64,000 nt of DNA, taken from NCBI GenBank assembly GCA_963969285.1, contig OZ017738.1:180132949-180196948 (forward strand). The letters run 5' to 3'. Both the position numbers and the translations under genes were made by a program. This stretch comes from Odontomyia ornata. Lineage: Eukaryota; Arthropoda; Insecta; Diptera; Stratiomyidae. Below the pieces are notes generated by a model that did no database searches, had not been told where the DNA came from, and saw only the letters and a list, made by a program, of their open reading frames with translations. Below are positions 41,898 through 52,539 of the stretch, in pieces (position 1 is the first letter of the stretch; every line of letters begins with the position of its first letter).

Positions 41898-44800
41898 TTA
41901 AGTTAAGTTAAGTTAAATTAAAAAATTGCTTTATTTAACGGTTTTCATAGATACATTGCAATCTTAAATATAACCCTAAAGCTAAAGTTATTCCATTATA
42001 ATTCTACTTAGTCCAATGGCCCCGAGGGCACTCAAGATGTTAATAGTTTCTTTTATTTTCGATTCATCTACATAAAATTCACATTATCGGATACTGTCTT
42101 GGCAAATTATGTTGTTGGAAAAACCCGCAGAAAAAAAAACCAACATATTTTCTATACTTAGACTAATCTTAAACCTAATCAACCCTAGCCTAACTTATAA
42201 ACTAATATGTTCAGGCACGTTAATCTATTTAAACATATAGGTATATATTCATTCACAAAAAATACATATATGCAGACATACACCCGCATATACATACATA
42301 TATATTTTATTTTTAGGAAAGATTATAATCTTATTCTAAATTAGTCTTTTAATTTAGGAAAGCATACGATTGGTAGGTTTTCATTGCAGTGAGAGCATAT
42401 TATTTCCAGTGCTTACTAGTCACCGTCCACCCACCAATATAGTGACTTACTCCTCTCATCCTTATCAATATCATCATACTTTGACGTGGAGTATCTCCAT
42501 ATATTGTTTTCAGCACCCTCGTTCAGGTTTGGGGCATATGTAAGCGTTTTGTCGGTATTCCTTCTGTAAACGTGGTATATCATAGGAAGACCTTCTGGAT
42601 TCAGAATAAATCCTTTCTTGTCTAGGTATATGAAAACTTCTGGTGGAATGAATCCAGTGGCAAGGGTTTTCTCACAATAAGAAATGGTTGGGTAGAAAGG
42701 CTGGTAAATCCAAGGGTTTTCCCCACATAAAGCGGAGCGGAGAATATGTTTTCTAGTAGTTCTGACGAGAAAAATGTCGATTCTTGGTATCTGTGCAATG
42801 TCATATATCTCCTGGTTTGAAACGTGGTGAACATATCCCGTCTCAGCCTTCCTATATACTCCCGTACATGCTCGCAAACACCTCCGTTCGAAGACCCTTA
42901 ACTTTTCCATCATACTCGCGTTTTGGTTAAACCAGATATTACATCCATATAGCAAGACTGGTCTAACCAAAGTCTTGTAGCAAATCAACTTGACCTCAGG
43001 ATCAAGATGCTTTGAGAAGAAGAGCCTTCGAAGGGACATGAATGCTTTGCGTGCTCGATCTAGCGCATTCCGTATATGTTGTGTATAGTATAGGTGCTGG
43101 TCAAGGTTCACTCCTAAGTATCTGACGCAAGTCTTGTGAGGAACTTTTTCTGAGCTATTTCTTCCTGCAACAATGTGAAAATCTTTCCAGTTACGCTTTA
43201 GGTCCCGATTGGCCTTTCCCAGGGTGGGTCGAAACAAGATTGTTTCACACTTCTGCACGTTGATCTGCATTCTCCAGGTGCTCGTGTAGAATTGGATGTC
43301 ATTGAATATATGTTGGAGTTCATTTTGCACATTTGAAGCTTTTTTATCTGCCGTATAAACTATGAGGTCGTCGGCGAATGCAACTAGCGATCTTTTTGGA
43401 GATTTGTTAAAGCCAAAACTATTGAGCAGTGTGCTGATGTAGATCGCAAAAAGTGTCGGCGCAGTGACCGTTCCCTGTTGGAGGCCATTCAGGACTTTGT
43501 AATCGTGATTTGAAGAAAGACTTCCATCCGTAACGATAAACGATTTGCCGTACAGCGTACTCCATAAAGTGCGTACTAGATGTTGAGGAAAATCCATCTT
43601 TAACAACCTGTATATAAGTCCGTCGAGCCAGATCGTGTCAAATTCCTTTTCCATGTCAACAAGACAAGCTCCGATGCAATTTCCGCCATTGAGATGCCAA
43701 CACAAATCCGGTTACCTTCGTTATTGCGTGGATGGTTGAATGTCCAGCTCGGAACCCGAACTGAGCATTTGGCATCAGATCGTTCCTCTGCAGATGCCCA
43801 TTGAGAGCTCGGTTAATTACCATCTCAAACACTTTGCTGACATTTGGCAGCAAACTGATTGGACGGTAATTTCTTGGACTGGAAGAATCCTTGCCTTTTT
43901 TTGCAATTGGAAAGACTTTGGCTTTTTTCCAACGTTCTGGGAAGTATGAGTTGTTCAGCATGTTATTGAACAGTACACAATAGTCACGAATTGCGACTTC
44001 AGGCATATGCCGTAGCACAATGTTAGGAATCCCATCGATACCAGATGACTTCTTGTTATTAATTCGTCTGAATATGTCGACTAGATCTTCATATGAGACG
44101 AAATAATCCCCTAGCTGTTCATCAGGTATAAGGTGTGCCTTGACCTTAAATGAATTGGAGAACGGGCTGGCCATTCAGGCCTTCTTGGAAACGATGGACT
44201 GTTCTTTCCACAATATCTGTTAATCGTTCTCGTCCAACATTGTGTTTTGGTCTATGTATAGATTCGAATTGAGTGCCGATAATATGAAGCTTCTGCATTT
44301 CATCAGTTACTACACGTTTTCCCTGCTCGTCAGGAGCCATTAGGCCTACGTTGATTCCAGCTTCAACTAGGAGAGACACTTCACTGCCCTCAATTTTCAA
44401 GGCTGGCACTTCTGCTCGAGAGTTCTTCCTAAATAGGTTGTTTACTTGCGAGAACATTATATCCGCATCCTGTGAAGATATGCTTTTTATTTTATCCGTC
44501 CACTGCCTGTTGACCTCGTTGTAGTTCTGTCGAATATGATTTCGAACATTCCTAAGGATCGATTTCATCAAGTTCAGTGTAGGATGATTATAGTCCTGCA
44601 GTCGCCGATAAATATTGTTGATGCGGGTTAAGAGGGAGTTTTTCAGCCGTTTTAATCGTTTGATAATTGGCGTATCATATCCTTCCATGTTGTTTCTGGG
44701 TTTTGTTTTGGGAACAACTCTATCCATCGTGTCCAGCGTCAAAGATTCCAACCATGAAAGATAAGAATCTATCTCATCATTTGTTAAATTTCTGTCGCTG

Positions 44801-45137
44801 GGTGCCATAGTTTCGCTGTCTAGAGTACTCAAGAGAGGGCATTGCTTGGTGCGCTCCCATTCAAACCTCTTTTTGTACTGCTTCCAATCAGTTTTTTTCA
44901 AGATCAGTCTGTGATTATTGGACTGGAGTGGAAGGAGGAACACATTATCCCTTTCATGCTGAACCTCCATTACAATAGCTTGATGATCACTATCGTAAGA
45001 AAGAGTTTGCAATTTCCGTGAAGGAGTCTTCAATTTGAACAAGAGTCTTGCATCAGCTATACACAGGTCCAAGTATGAATTGGCCCTCGGCAATGTGAGG
45101 GACTCTGGCCCATATATATGACATTTGAAGTCCACTT
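41898..45137 (-). mobile_element. Jockey-like LINE with (TTAAC)n tail and 15-bp target duplication
   Basis: 5'-truncated insertion flanked by the identical 15-mer GCTAGGTGGCCATAG (41883-41897 and 45138-45152). The 3' end, on the left, carries a tail of about four TTAAC units rather than poly(A). The 3' UTR spans 41898-42415. Related to, but clearly diverged from, LINE-J at 50-62 kb. Confidence 0.92.
42416..45135 (-). pseudogene. ORF2 of the (TTAAC)n Jockey-like LINE, truncated and frameshifted
   Basis: From the C-terminal half of the AP-type endonuclease (NSYLDLCIADARLLF, YDSDHQAIVMEV) through the linker (45135-44146). The frame then shifts to the RT N-terminus (44174-43656: SSGIDGIPNIVLRHMPE, NYRPISLLPNVSKVFEM, AQFGFRAGHSTIHAITK) and shifts again to 43705-42416 (ACLVDMEKEFDTIWLDGL, LQQGTVTAPTLF, VAFADDLIVYTAD). 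The last part is a long C-terminal domain ending SKSLYWWVDGD. The catalytic FADD is intact. Confidence 0.88.
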
Positions 45138-46175
45138 GCTAGGTGGCCATAGGTTCGGTGATATGTGGTCATGAAAATTTTCGGCCATCAAATCGTGTGT
45201 CGCCATCGCTTTATGTGAAGGAGCAGAGTCTTGTTGAAAAATGTATGGTCTGCCTCACTTTACATTGTCTATCCAGGGTTCCACTAACGTCTCCAAAACT
45301 TCGATGCATGCAGCAGAGTTCACTCGAAGTCCTTGAGTAAAAAAGTGTGGTGGCATAACATGTCCTTCATTACTGACAACACCTAAAGCCATAACAGTGG
45401 CTGGAAATTTTGTGTGCATAACAGGAACCTTCGCAGGATTTGAACATAGCCATCTGTCATTTCTGCGATTGGTCTTTTGATCTCGATCAAAATTTTTTCC
45501 GTCGGAAAAAAACCACAACATTTTGGGCGCCTCAGGGTATTTGATTTTGTTTAAAAGACGTTTTGATCGGAGAACTCTGTTTCCGTGTTCGTTCCAACAT
45601 GAGCTGTCCTCTGCGCATCACATAAGACTTATACCGAAGGTCTTCATGGACAACTCTACGAATAAGGCACTCAGAAACATGAAACTCACTCGCAAGAACC
45701 CTCATTGATTTTGAAGGGTCCTCGCCTATGATCGCTTGCACTTGCTCTAAAAATTCTGCAGATGGGATAGTTTCAGAACGTTGTTCGTGCTTTTTGCGTT
45801 TTGCAACCGATTCTGTATTGCCTCCCGAAGCTTCCAATTCACGGCGAACCTTATGCACGAATGAAAGGGCGCAATTAAGAAAATTAGAGATCTCTAAATC
45901 TGTATGGTTCGCATATATAGCGACGATGACAGCATGTCTCTTCATTTCTTGAGTGATGTTGTAGTCCGTCATGTCTTATCTGAAAAGGAAAAAAAAATTC
46001 GCGAAGTTATAGTCACGTTTATGCATGTCCTCAAATACCGTACGCACCCTGTATTATTTTCCATATTTCAACAGCGGCTGACAACGCTGTTTCCATTCTT
46101 CTTGAGAAATATAAGAATTTATCCTCTTTGACCGGTCGTTTAGATTCTTTTGTCGCTTGTATATATATAGAAACT

Positions 46176-48114
46176 TCAGGGCTTGGTTTCCATTGTTTTT
46201 CTTGTAGTCCATGTATGCCTTCCTTTTTTAATACTTGCGTCAATTACTTTTTTCGCTATCCAAGTCCATTGTTGAAATCTGATTTTTTTCTCAATAGTAG
46301 AGCTTTGCTGAGCAACTATATTTTTGAGTTCAATAATGCTTTTTGGCTTCCGCTTCTTCAGCAATTCTCGTATGTTTGATTTAAAGAGCTCCTTATCTAC
46401 ATATCTGAACGTTTTGTAAGCCAGCTTCCGTTTGTTCAGGGTTTGGTCTTGAATAACTATTTTTAAAACACGATGCTCCAGCTTCGGCCAGTCCTTAAAT
46501 GCGTATGTCATGCTTTCAGCCACTTTTAGATCATTGGTTATTATATGATCCAGACAGGTATTTGAAACTGGGCGAGTAATTTCGTTGTTGTTTTTGATAA
46601 CCACTCTATTCGTTCCTAGCTTATCCTTATAAATCCTTGATTCTGCTGATTCTATTAGTACATCAATGTTCATGCCCACTACTGTGATTACATTTTATTC
46701 AGTTGATAATGATGTATCTAGTACTGTGCAAAAGTCTTGCGCATTCATACGATTGGGGTTGTAGTACGTCCCTAATTTTATTTTTTTGCCTACATAGCGT
46801 GCTTCAATTATTATACCGTAATATTTCTCGGGCTTCACTGTCTTGGTAATAAAATTGATTATATTTTTTACGTATATTGCTGTGCCTCCACCTCTTCCAG
46901 GCCTGCAGGAGAATACCGCATTATATCCTTCAATATTATAAAATCGTGCTTCTTCTGGGTTATTCCATATTTCAATGAGAATAATCAAATCAACGTTAGA
47001 ATTTTGTTGCAGATAAACCTGAATATCATTTAGCTTATGTCTTAAGCTTCTTATATTAACATATATGGGTGTCCAATTTGTTCCACTTGATTGATTTGTC
47101 GGTGCTTCTCCTGACGATCAATATTTTGCGTTGAAACTCTGGACACTACTGAGAGCTCTGTGAAAATGAACAGCGTTATCGTTTCCAATTCAGTTGGGGC
47201 ACTTCTCAAGGGTGCTTTTGCAGTCTTTTAGGTCATGTTTACCTCCACATTTCACAGATTTGCTCCTTTTCACATTTTAATGTTTTGTGGTTGAATTTTT
47301 GACATAACACCTCGTTACGTTAAAATTCACAAAATATGATCCATAATCTATATCTACGTATCTACTTGCAAGCCTCTTATACATGCTTCCATTTACCTGG
47401 ACGATTTGCAAGCACCTTCCATTTCTGGTCCGCCTAGCATCTACAGGTTCCATTGTTAATATTGGATCTCATTCCTCAATTCCTCGTTTGTATATTGATT
47501 TTCTAGACCATTGATGACAAGTCTAGGCTGTCGCCTTCATTGCTAAATTAAAGAGCGATGTAGCATTTTCATTGGTAGAAGTTTTAATAATCGCCCCACC
47601 ATTACGAATAGGCCGCATTAGTTGAAGAGGAATTTTACATTTTGATGGCCTGATCTTCGACTTAAAATCAATCAGCTTTTTTTCTGAGGAAGAGTGATTT
47701 CTAGGCTTAATTATGATCCCTTTTTGTGACGTTGTATTTGACCGATGTTCCGTTGAAGGGGATTATAATTTTAAATAATTTCATCATATGAAGGTTTGCC
47801 CGCGGATGTAGATTTCTCCATTTAAACGTTTACATTTATGTTTAACTTTTCAATCTGATTTGCAGTTTAATAATTTGTTTAAAGATTTGGTATTCTTTAG
47901 ACTTTTGAAGCTGAGTCCTACATGCGGTACACATCCAAATCACATCATCGGATTTATCCATTACTGTCCGGTGTCTCTTTTCAGCCATTTTGATGCACCT
48001 CAAGAGGTAAAAGCCATCGCATCCTATAGTCGAATGGATATCCATCGGTTTTCTGCGTTTCCCACACATCTTTGGCTGAAATGAGAAACTGTAAGCAGTG
48101 TCTCGTTCTCGCAC
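46176..48114 (-). pseudogene. LINE-C ORF1 and endonuclease, degraded
   Basis: 48114-47842 has a PHD-like Cys pattern (MCGKRRKPMDIHS, IGCDGF, IWMCTACRTQL). About 47840-47160 holds a degraded RNA-binding and zinc-knuckle part (CGGKHDLKDCKSTLEKC). The endonuclease follows: NIRSLRHKLNDIQVYLQQ (about 47070), FSCRPGRGGGTAIYVKN (46695-46988), LDHIITNDL (46176-46679), and a post-endonuclease linker. Many stops. A PHD-type ORF1 is consistent with the CR1 group. Confidence 0.75.
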
Positions 48115-48294
48115 ATTACCACTGTTTCGAAAACAATTTGTACATTTCTTTTGATTATCTTATACCACTCCACTTCTTCTACGCACTACTTAGCATTAGT
48201 GGATTTTTTTCATCGAGCGCTTTTCAAACATTAAAAACTACTCTCCACTTTGTTATATTTTGCTGCACTTATTAATTAGCTCTTTTGATTCTAG

Positions 48295-48715
48295 ATGAGG
48301 TTCGAACTGGCAAATACAAAGAGCTCTTCCATCCTGATCAGTTAATTAGTGGAAAGGAAGATGCTGCCAATAATTTTGCCCGTGGCTACAACACGATTGG
48401 CCGTGACATGATAGAACCAGTAGCCGATCGTATACGTAAAATGGCTGAGCAGTCAAATAGCCTGCAAGGCTTCTTCCTATTTCATTCCTTTGGGGGCGGT
48501 ACTGGGTCTGGATTCTCAGCGCTGCTGATGGACAAACTAAACGAAAACTTCTCAAAAAAATGTAAATTAGAATTCGTCGTGTATCCAGCGCCGGCGATTT
48601 CCACAGCAGTTGTTGAGCCCTACAATTCGGTCCTAACTACCCATTGCACTTTGGACACCACAGATTGTGCCTTCATGGTGGATAATCAAGCAATTTACGA
48701 TATATGCAAGAATAA
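48295..48715 (+). CDS. Alpha-tubulin, second identifiable coding exon
   Basis: Completes Asp from the split codon and reads EVRTGKYKELFHPDQLISGK, DAANNFARGYNTIGR, the GTP-binding glycine motif FHSFGGGTGSGFSALL, KCKLEFVVYPAPAISTAVVE and AIYDICKN. Ends with two bases of the next Lys codon at a GTAAGT donor (48716). No disruption. Confidence 0.95.
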
Positions 48716-48767
48716 GTAAGTTATAGTCCTTAATATTGGTTCCATTCTGTCATTTATTCTTTTACAG

Positions 48768-49479
48768 ACTCAACGTTGGCCGACCAAGCTATCCCCACCT
48801 AAACAGACTAATTAGCCAGGTGGTATCAAGTATCACAGCATCTTTGCGTTTCAACGGAGCCCTAAACGTGGACATGATGGAATTCCAAACAAACTTGGTC
48901 CCGTATCCTCGAATTCATTTTCCCTTAGCCTCGTATGCACCCGTCATTCCTGTGGAGAAGGCCTTCCACGAAGCAATGAGCGTTTCAGACCTGACCTCGC
49001 AACTCTTTGAGCCTGACAACCAAATGGTGAAATGTAACCCGAGCGCCGGGAAGTACATGGCTTGCTGTGTCCTGTACCGGGGAGACGTCGTTCCGAAGGA
49101 TGTGAATAGTGCTATCGCTGCGGTGAAGGCAAAGAACTCTGTCCGATTTGTGGATTGGTGTCCGACCGGTTTCAAAGTGGGCATAAATTACAAGCAACCC
49201 TGCGTGGTTCCCGATGGAGACCTGGCGCCTGTTCATCGTGGTGTTTCCATGCTGGCCTCCACAACCGCTATTGCGGAGGCGTGGTGTCGACTGGACCACA
49301 AATTTGACCTAATGTATGCCAAACGTGCATTTGTCCATTGGTATGTTGGTGAAGGAATGGAAGCTGATGAGTTTGGTGAAGCAAGAGAGAATTTAGCTGC
49401 GCTAGAAAAGGATTACAAGGAAGTGGATGACGATGGGAATGTCTCATCTGATGCAGATTCAGAGACTGATTTGAATTGA
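48768..49479 (+). CDS. Alpha-tubulin, last coding exon
   Basis: After a 52-bp intron (48716-48767, GTAAGT...TTTACAG) continues LNVGRPSYPHLNRLI. It contains GALNVDMMEFQTNLVPYPR with the catalytic Glu-254 equivalent, CCVLYRGDVVPKDVN, FVDWCPTGFKVGINY and RAFVHWYVGEGMEADEF. The exons plus an unseen Met codon give exactly 450 residues, the normal length. The tail is Asp/Ser-rich (EVDDDGNVSSDADSETDLN) and lacks the usual Glu-rich stretch and terminal EEY/EF, so it cannot be detyrosinated in the usual way. Overall divergence suggests a specialised, perhaps germline, isotype. Confidence 0.95.
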
Positions 49480-49805
49480 TGTGGTGTCACAAGTAGAGTT
49501 TAAGTTTGTTAGTGAAGGAAAAACGCGTTGATGCGTGTGTGATAACTATTCGTTCGGTAACGTCCAATTAACCCTACAGCGCTTTGTAAAATTGTTTTCA
49601 ACCTGTCCATTCTTGTGCAAAACTAAAAATTTATTTTTATTTATTCATGAAAACGTCAAAAATAAGTTTTCTTTTCAATTGGAAAAACACAAGTTTTTGA
49701 AGTGCAAGTATATTCAAGGAGTAAAAATATATTTTTTGGTCGTTTAAATATGGCTTGATTATTTGGAAAAAACATTGCAATAATTGGTTTAAAGAAACCT
49801 TGTCA
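49480..49805. other. Alpha-tubulin 3' flank
   Basis: AT-rich, presumably 3' UTR then spacer. No clear AATAAA is recognised close to the stop. Ends where degenerate LINE-J 3' sequence starts. Confidence 0.4.
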
Positions 49806-50121
49806 GAAGTCAAAAGCACTTTAAAAAAATTCAAATTCAAAAGCGCTTAATTCAATACAAACCGGTATAAATTTTCAAAGAATAGAAAGCAAACTCCAAA
49901 TAGTAAAAAAATGAAAACTTAATGGCCCAAATGGTTCTCAAAATTTATACGTTATCTGTTACACATTTTATCAAAAAACAAAACAATATCAAATTCAAAT
50001 GAATAAAAATTATTACATATTTTCTGATTCAATTGGAAAAGGAGAAAAAACCAACCAACACTATCCTAAAATTATCAAAACTATCTGTTACAAGACCCTG
50101 GTTAGACCAGTTCAAAGTCGA
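49806..50121 (-). mobile_element. Degenerate LINE-J 3' UTR fragment plus a 36-bp plus-strand RT scrap
   Basis: 49806-50085 is an older, diverged copy of the LINE-J 3' end (AGTCAAAAGCACTTT..., AACTTAATGGCCCAAATGG, AACCAACCAACACTATCC). 50086-50121 is a plus-strand piece of LINE-J ORF2 (ATCTGTTACAAGACCCTGG, the codons for ICYKTLVRPV). It ends at CAGTT, where the parental sequence continues TTGAC, the same letters as the tail of the next copy. Confidence 0.75.
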
Positions 50122-50950
50122 AGTCAAAAGCACTTTATTTAATACTAACCGTTATAAATTTCTAAAAGAATATAAAGCAAATTCCAAACAATAACAATAA
50201 AAAAACTTAATGGCCCAAATGGCTCTCTAAATTCGTACGTTATCATTCATCACATTTAAAAAAAAAAGCGATAGCAAAATCAAATCAGTGGATTACTACA
50301 TATTTTTACAATTCAATTGGAAAAAGGAGAAAAAAAACCAACCAACACTATCCTAAAATTATTTGTAATCTTAACACAACAGTGAACTTTGATCAAAGTC
50401 AAAGTCAAAAGCGCTTTATTTAATACTAATCGTTATAAATTTTAAAAGAATATAAAGCAAATTCCAACCAATAACAATCAAAAAACTTAATGGCCCAAAT
50501 GGCTCTCTAAATTTGTACGTTATCGTTCTCATTTCATCAAAAAAAAAACTATAGCAAATTCAATTAATTACGATTATTACATATTTTTAAAATTTAATTG
50601 GAAAAAGGAGAAAAAACCAACCAACACTATCCTAAAATTATTTATAATCAAAACACAACAGTGAAACTTTGATCAAAGTCAAAGTCAAAAGCGCTTTATT
50701 TAATACTGATCGTTATAAATTTTAAAAGAATATAAAGCAAATTCCACACGATATCAATACAAAACTTAATGGCCCAAAGGGCTCTCTAAATTTATACGTT
50801 ATCATTAACACATTTCATCAAAAAAAAACTATAGCAAATTCAATTAATTAGGATTATTACATATTTTTAGAATTCAATTGCAAAAAGGAGAAAAAACCAA
50901 CCAACACTATCCTAAAATTATTTATCATCTTAACACTACAGTGAACTTTG
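50122..50950 (-). repeat. Three tandem copies of the 282-bp LINE-J 3' terminal unit
   Basis: Units begin at 50122, 50391 and 50673, each at AAAGTC(A/G)AAGTCAAAAGC. The first two end at the same point of the 3' UTR (..CAGTGAA(A)CTTTGATC). The third continues into a longer copy. In the LINE orientation each unit is the terminal part plus a (TTTGAC)n tail. Confidence 0.85.
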
Positions 50951-51998
50951 ATCCTACACCTAATATGTTTTAACTTAATTCTAATAAATGCAGTCAAAAA
51001 CTTTATCTTATACTAAAAAATCTATAACTATGTTCCTAACCTAAGCGTTTTACCTTATCTCTAACCTAATATAATAAACATAATATAAACCTAACCTATC
51101 CCTAATTTTTAACAAAAATAAACAATAACACTAAATGTAGCAATAATGAGCTGAAACTCAAAAACTAAATAACGAAAAACACCAAAACTGAAAATAAACA
51201 CGAATAATTTAGACATTGTCATTCAGCCACCAATCCTAGATTGCCCCGTCTCAACTCGATCAGCTTCAACGAATCTAGCAAATGAGTATCTCCATTGGAA
51301 TTGTTGGTCTCGTGAACTCAAGTTCGGAGGATATTTTATCTTCTTATCGGTGGCCCGTCGATATATGTGATATATGACTGGGACGCCGTCAGAATCAAAA
51401 ACATATCGATTCATGTCCAAATACACGAATGCTTCTGGAGGAATGAAGCCAGTAGCGAGGCAAGTCGCTATATACCCGTCTGTAGGGTGGAGCGGCTGTG
51501 AAATCCAAGGGTTTTCACTCACAGTCACAGATCTTGCGATATGATTCCGAAGAAGCTTCAATATGAAGATATCGACCCTCGTCACTTCAGCAGTTTGATA
51601 AATTCTTCTATTCGATATATAATGTTTCCAATCCGTCTCAGGCTTTCTGTACAAACCAGTACATGCACGAAGACATTTCCTTTCGAAAACTCTTAATTTT
51701 TCCATAGTACTAGCGCTCTGGTTGTACCAGATCTGACATCCATATGTCAAAACTGGTCTAACCAGTGTCTTGTAACAGATAATTTTGACCTTTTGATCAA
51801 TGTATCTGGAATGAAAGAGTTTTCGAAGGGCCATGACTACTTTTAGTGCCTTACTGAGCATGATTTTCACATGTTCAGTATAGTACAGATACTGATCGAG
51901 ATAAACACCGAGATATCGAACACAGGATTTATGTGGAACCCGTTCTAGACTACTCTCACCAGCCATGATGTGGAAATCTTTCCAATTACGTTTCAGGT
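50673..51998 (-). mobile_element. LINE-J copy f, 5'-truncated
   Basis: Tail, full 3' UTR and the ORF2 C-terminal domain (51966-51223). Cut off at GTTTCAGGTC (51998), where the next copy's tail begins. The ORF2 end is frameshifted (SRIGG instead of SRYWWLNDNV). Confidence 0.88.
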
Positions 51999-52539
51999 CA
52001 AAGTCAAAGTCAAAAGCGCTTTATTTAATACTCATCGTTATAAATTTTAAAAGAATATAAAGCAAATTCCAAATAATAACAATCAAAAAACTTAATGGCC
52101 CAAATGGCTCTCTAAATTTGTACGTTATCATTAACTCATTTCATCAAAAAAAAACTATAGCAAATGCAATTAATTACGATTATTACATATTTTTACAATT
52201 CAATTGGAAAAAGGAGAAAAAACCAACCAACACTATCCAAAAATTATTTATAATTAATACACAACAGTGAAACTTTGATCCTACACCTAATATGTTGTAA
52301 CTTATTTCTAATAAAATACAATCAAAAAAAACTTTATCTTATACTAAAAATACTATAACAATGTTCCTAACCTAAGTGTTTAATCTTATCTCTAACGGAA
52401 TATAGTAAACATTACATATACCTAACCTATACCTGATTTTTAACAAAAATAAACAACAACACTAAATGTAGCAATAATGAGCTGAAACTCAAAAACTAAA
52501 TAACGAAAAACACCAAAACTGAAAACAAACACGAAAAAT

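Larger units (their letters stand above)
41688..45972 (-). pseudogene. maT-like transposase, interrupted and mutated
   Basis: N-terminal DNA-binding part 45972-45532 (DLEISNFLNCALSFVHKVRR, then HVSECLIRRVVHEDL), a frameshift, then WFFSDGKNFDRDQK (first Asp). FQQDSAPSHKAM (second Asp) follows a stop near 45253. After the LINE insertion comes WPPSSPDLNPLNY followed by a stop, continuing VVERESNKRPHN. The spacing from the second Asp to the third position is 37 residues, diagnostic of DD37D, but the third Asp is Asn here (LNY instead of LDY). Confidence 0.88.
41565..46051 (-). mobile_element. maT-like (DD37D) Tc1/mariner element, split by a Jockey LINE
   Basis: Perfect 26-bp inverted repeats CAGGGTGCGTACGGTATTTG... 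at both ends, flanked by TA (41563-41564; 46052-46053). Without the nested LINE (41898-45137) and one copy of its target duplication, the element is about 1.23 kb, a normal size. Confidence 0.93.
41206..48270 (-). mobile_element. LINE-C copy D, long copy split by a maT-like element
   Basis: The 5' part runs from about 48270 to 46052 (ORF1 and endonuclease). The RT start lies at 41564-41206. Excising the maT element (41565-46051) with one TA makes the ORF continuous as VEIWKIINEVKDN, proving the order of events. The copy ends in early RT (MNEISIIKEEIAE). Its 5' end comes within about 25 bp of the alpha-tubulin exon 3 acceptor. Confidence 0.85.
35094..48294 (+). other. 13.2-kb alpha-tubulin intron packed with transposons
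   Basis: Bounded by GTAAGA (35094) and TCTAG (48290-48294). The phase fits: G from exon 2 plus AT from exon 3 gives Asp, restoring PTVIDEVRTGKYKELF. Nearly all recognised content is mobile DNA, mostly antisense to the gene: LINE-C copies, mariner, gypsy remnant, (GTCY)n element, maT-like element, Jockey LINE. Confidence 0.9.
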
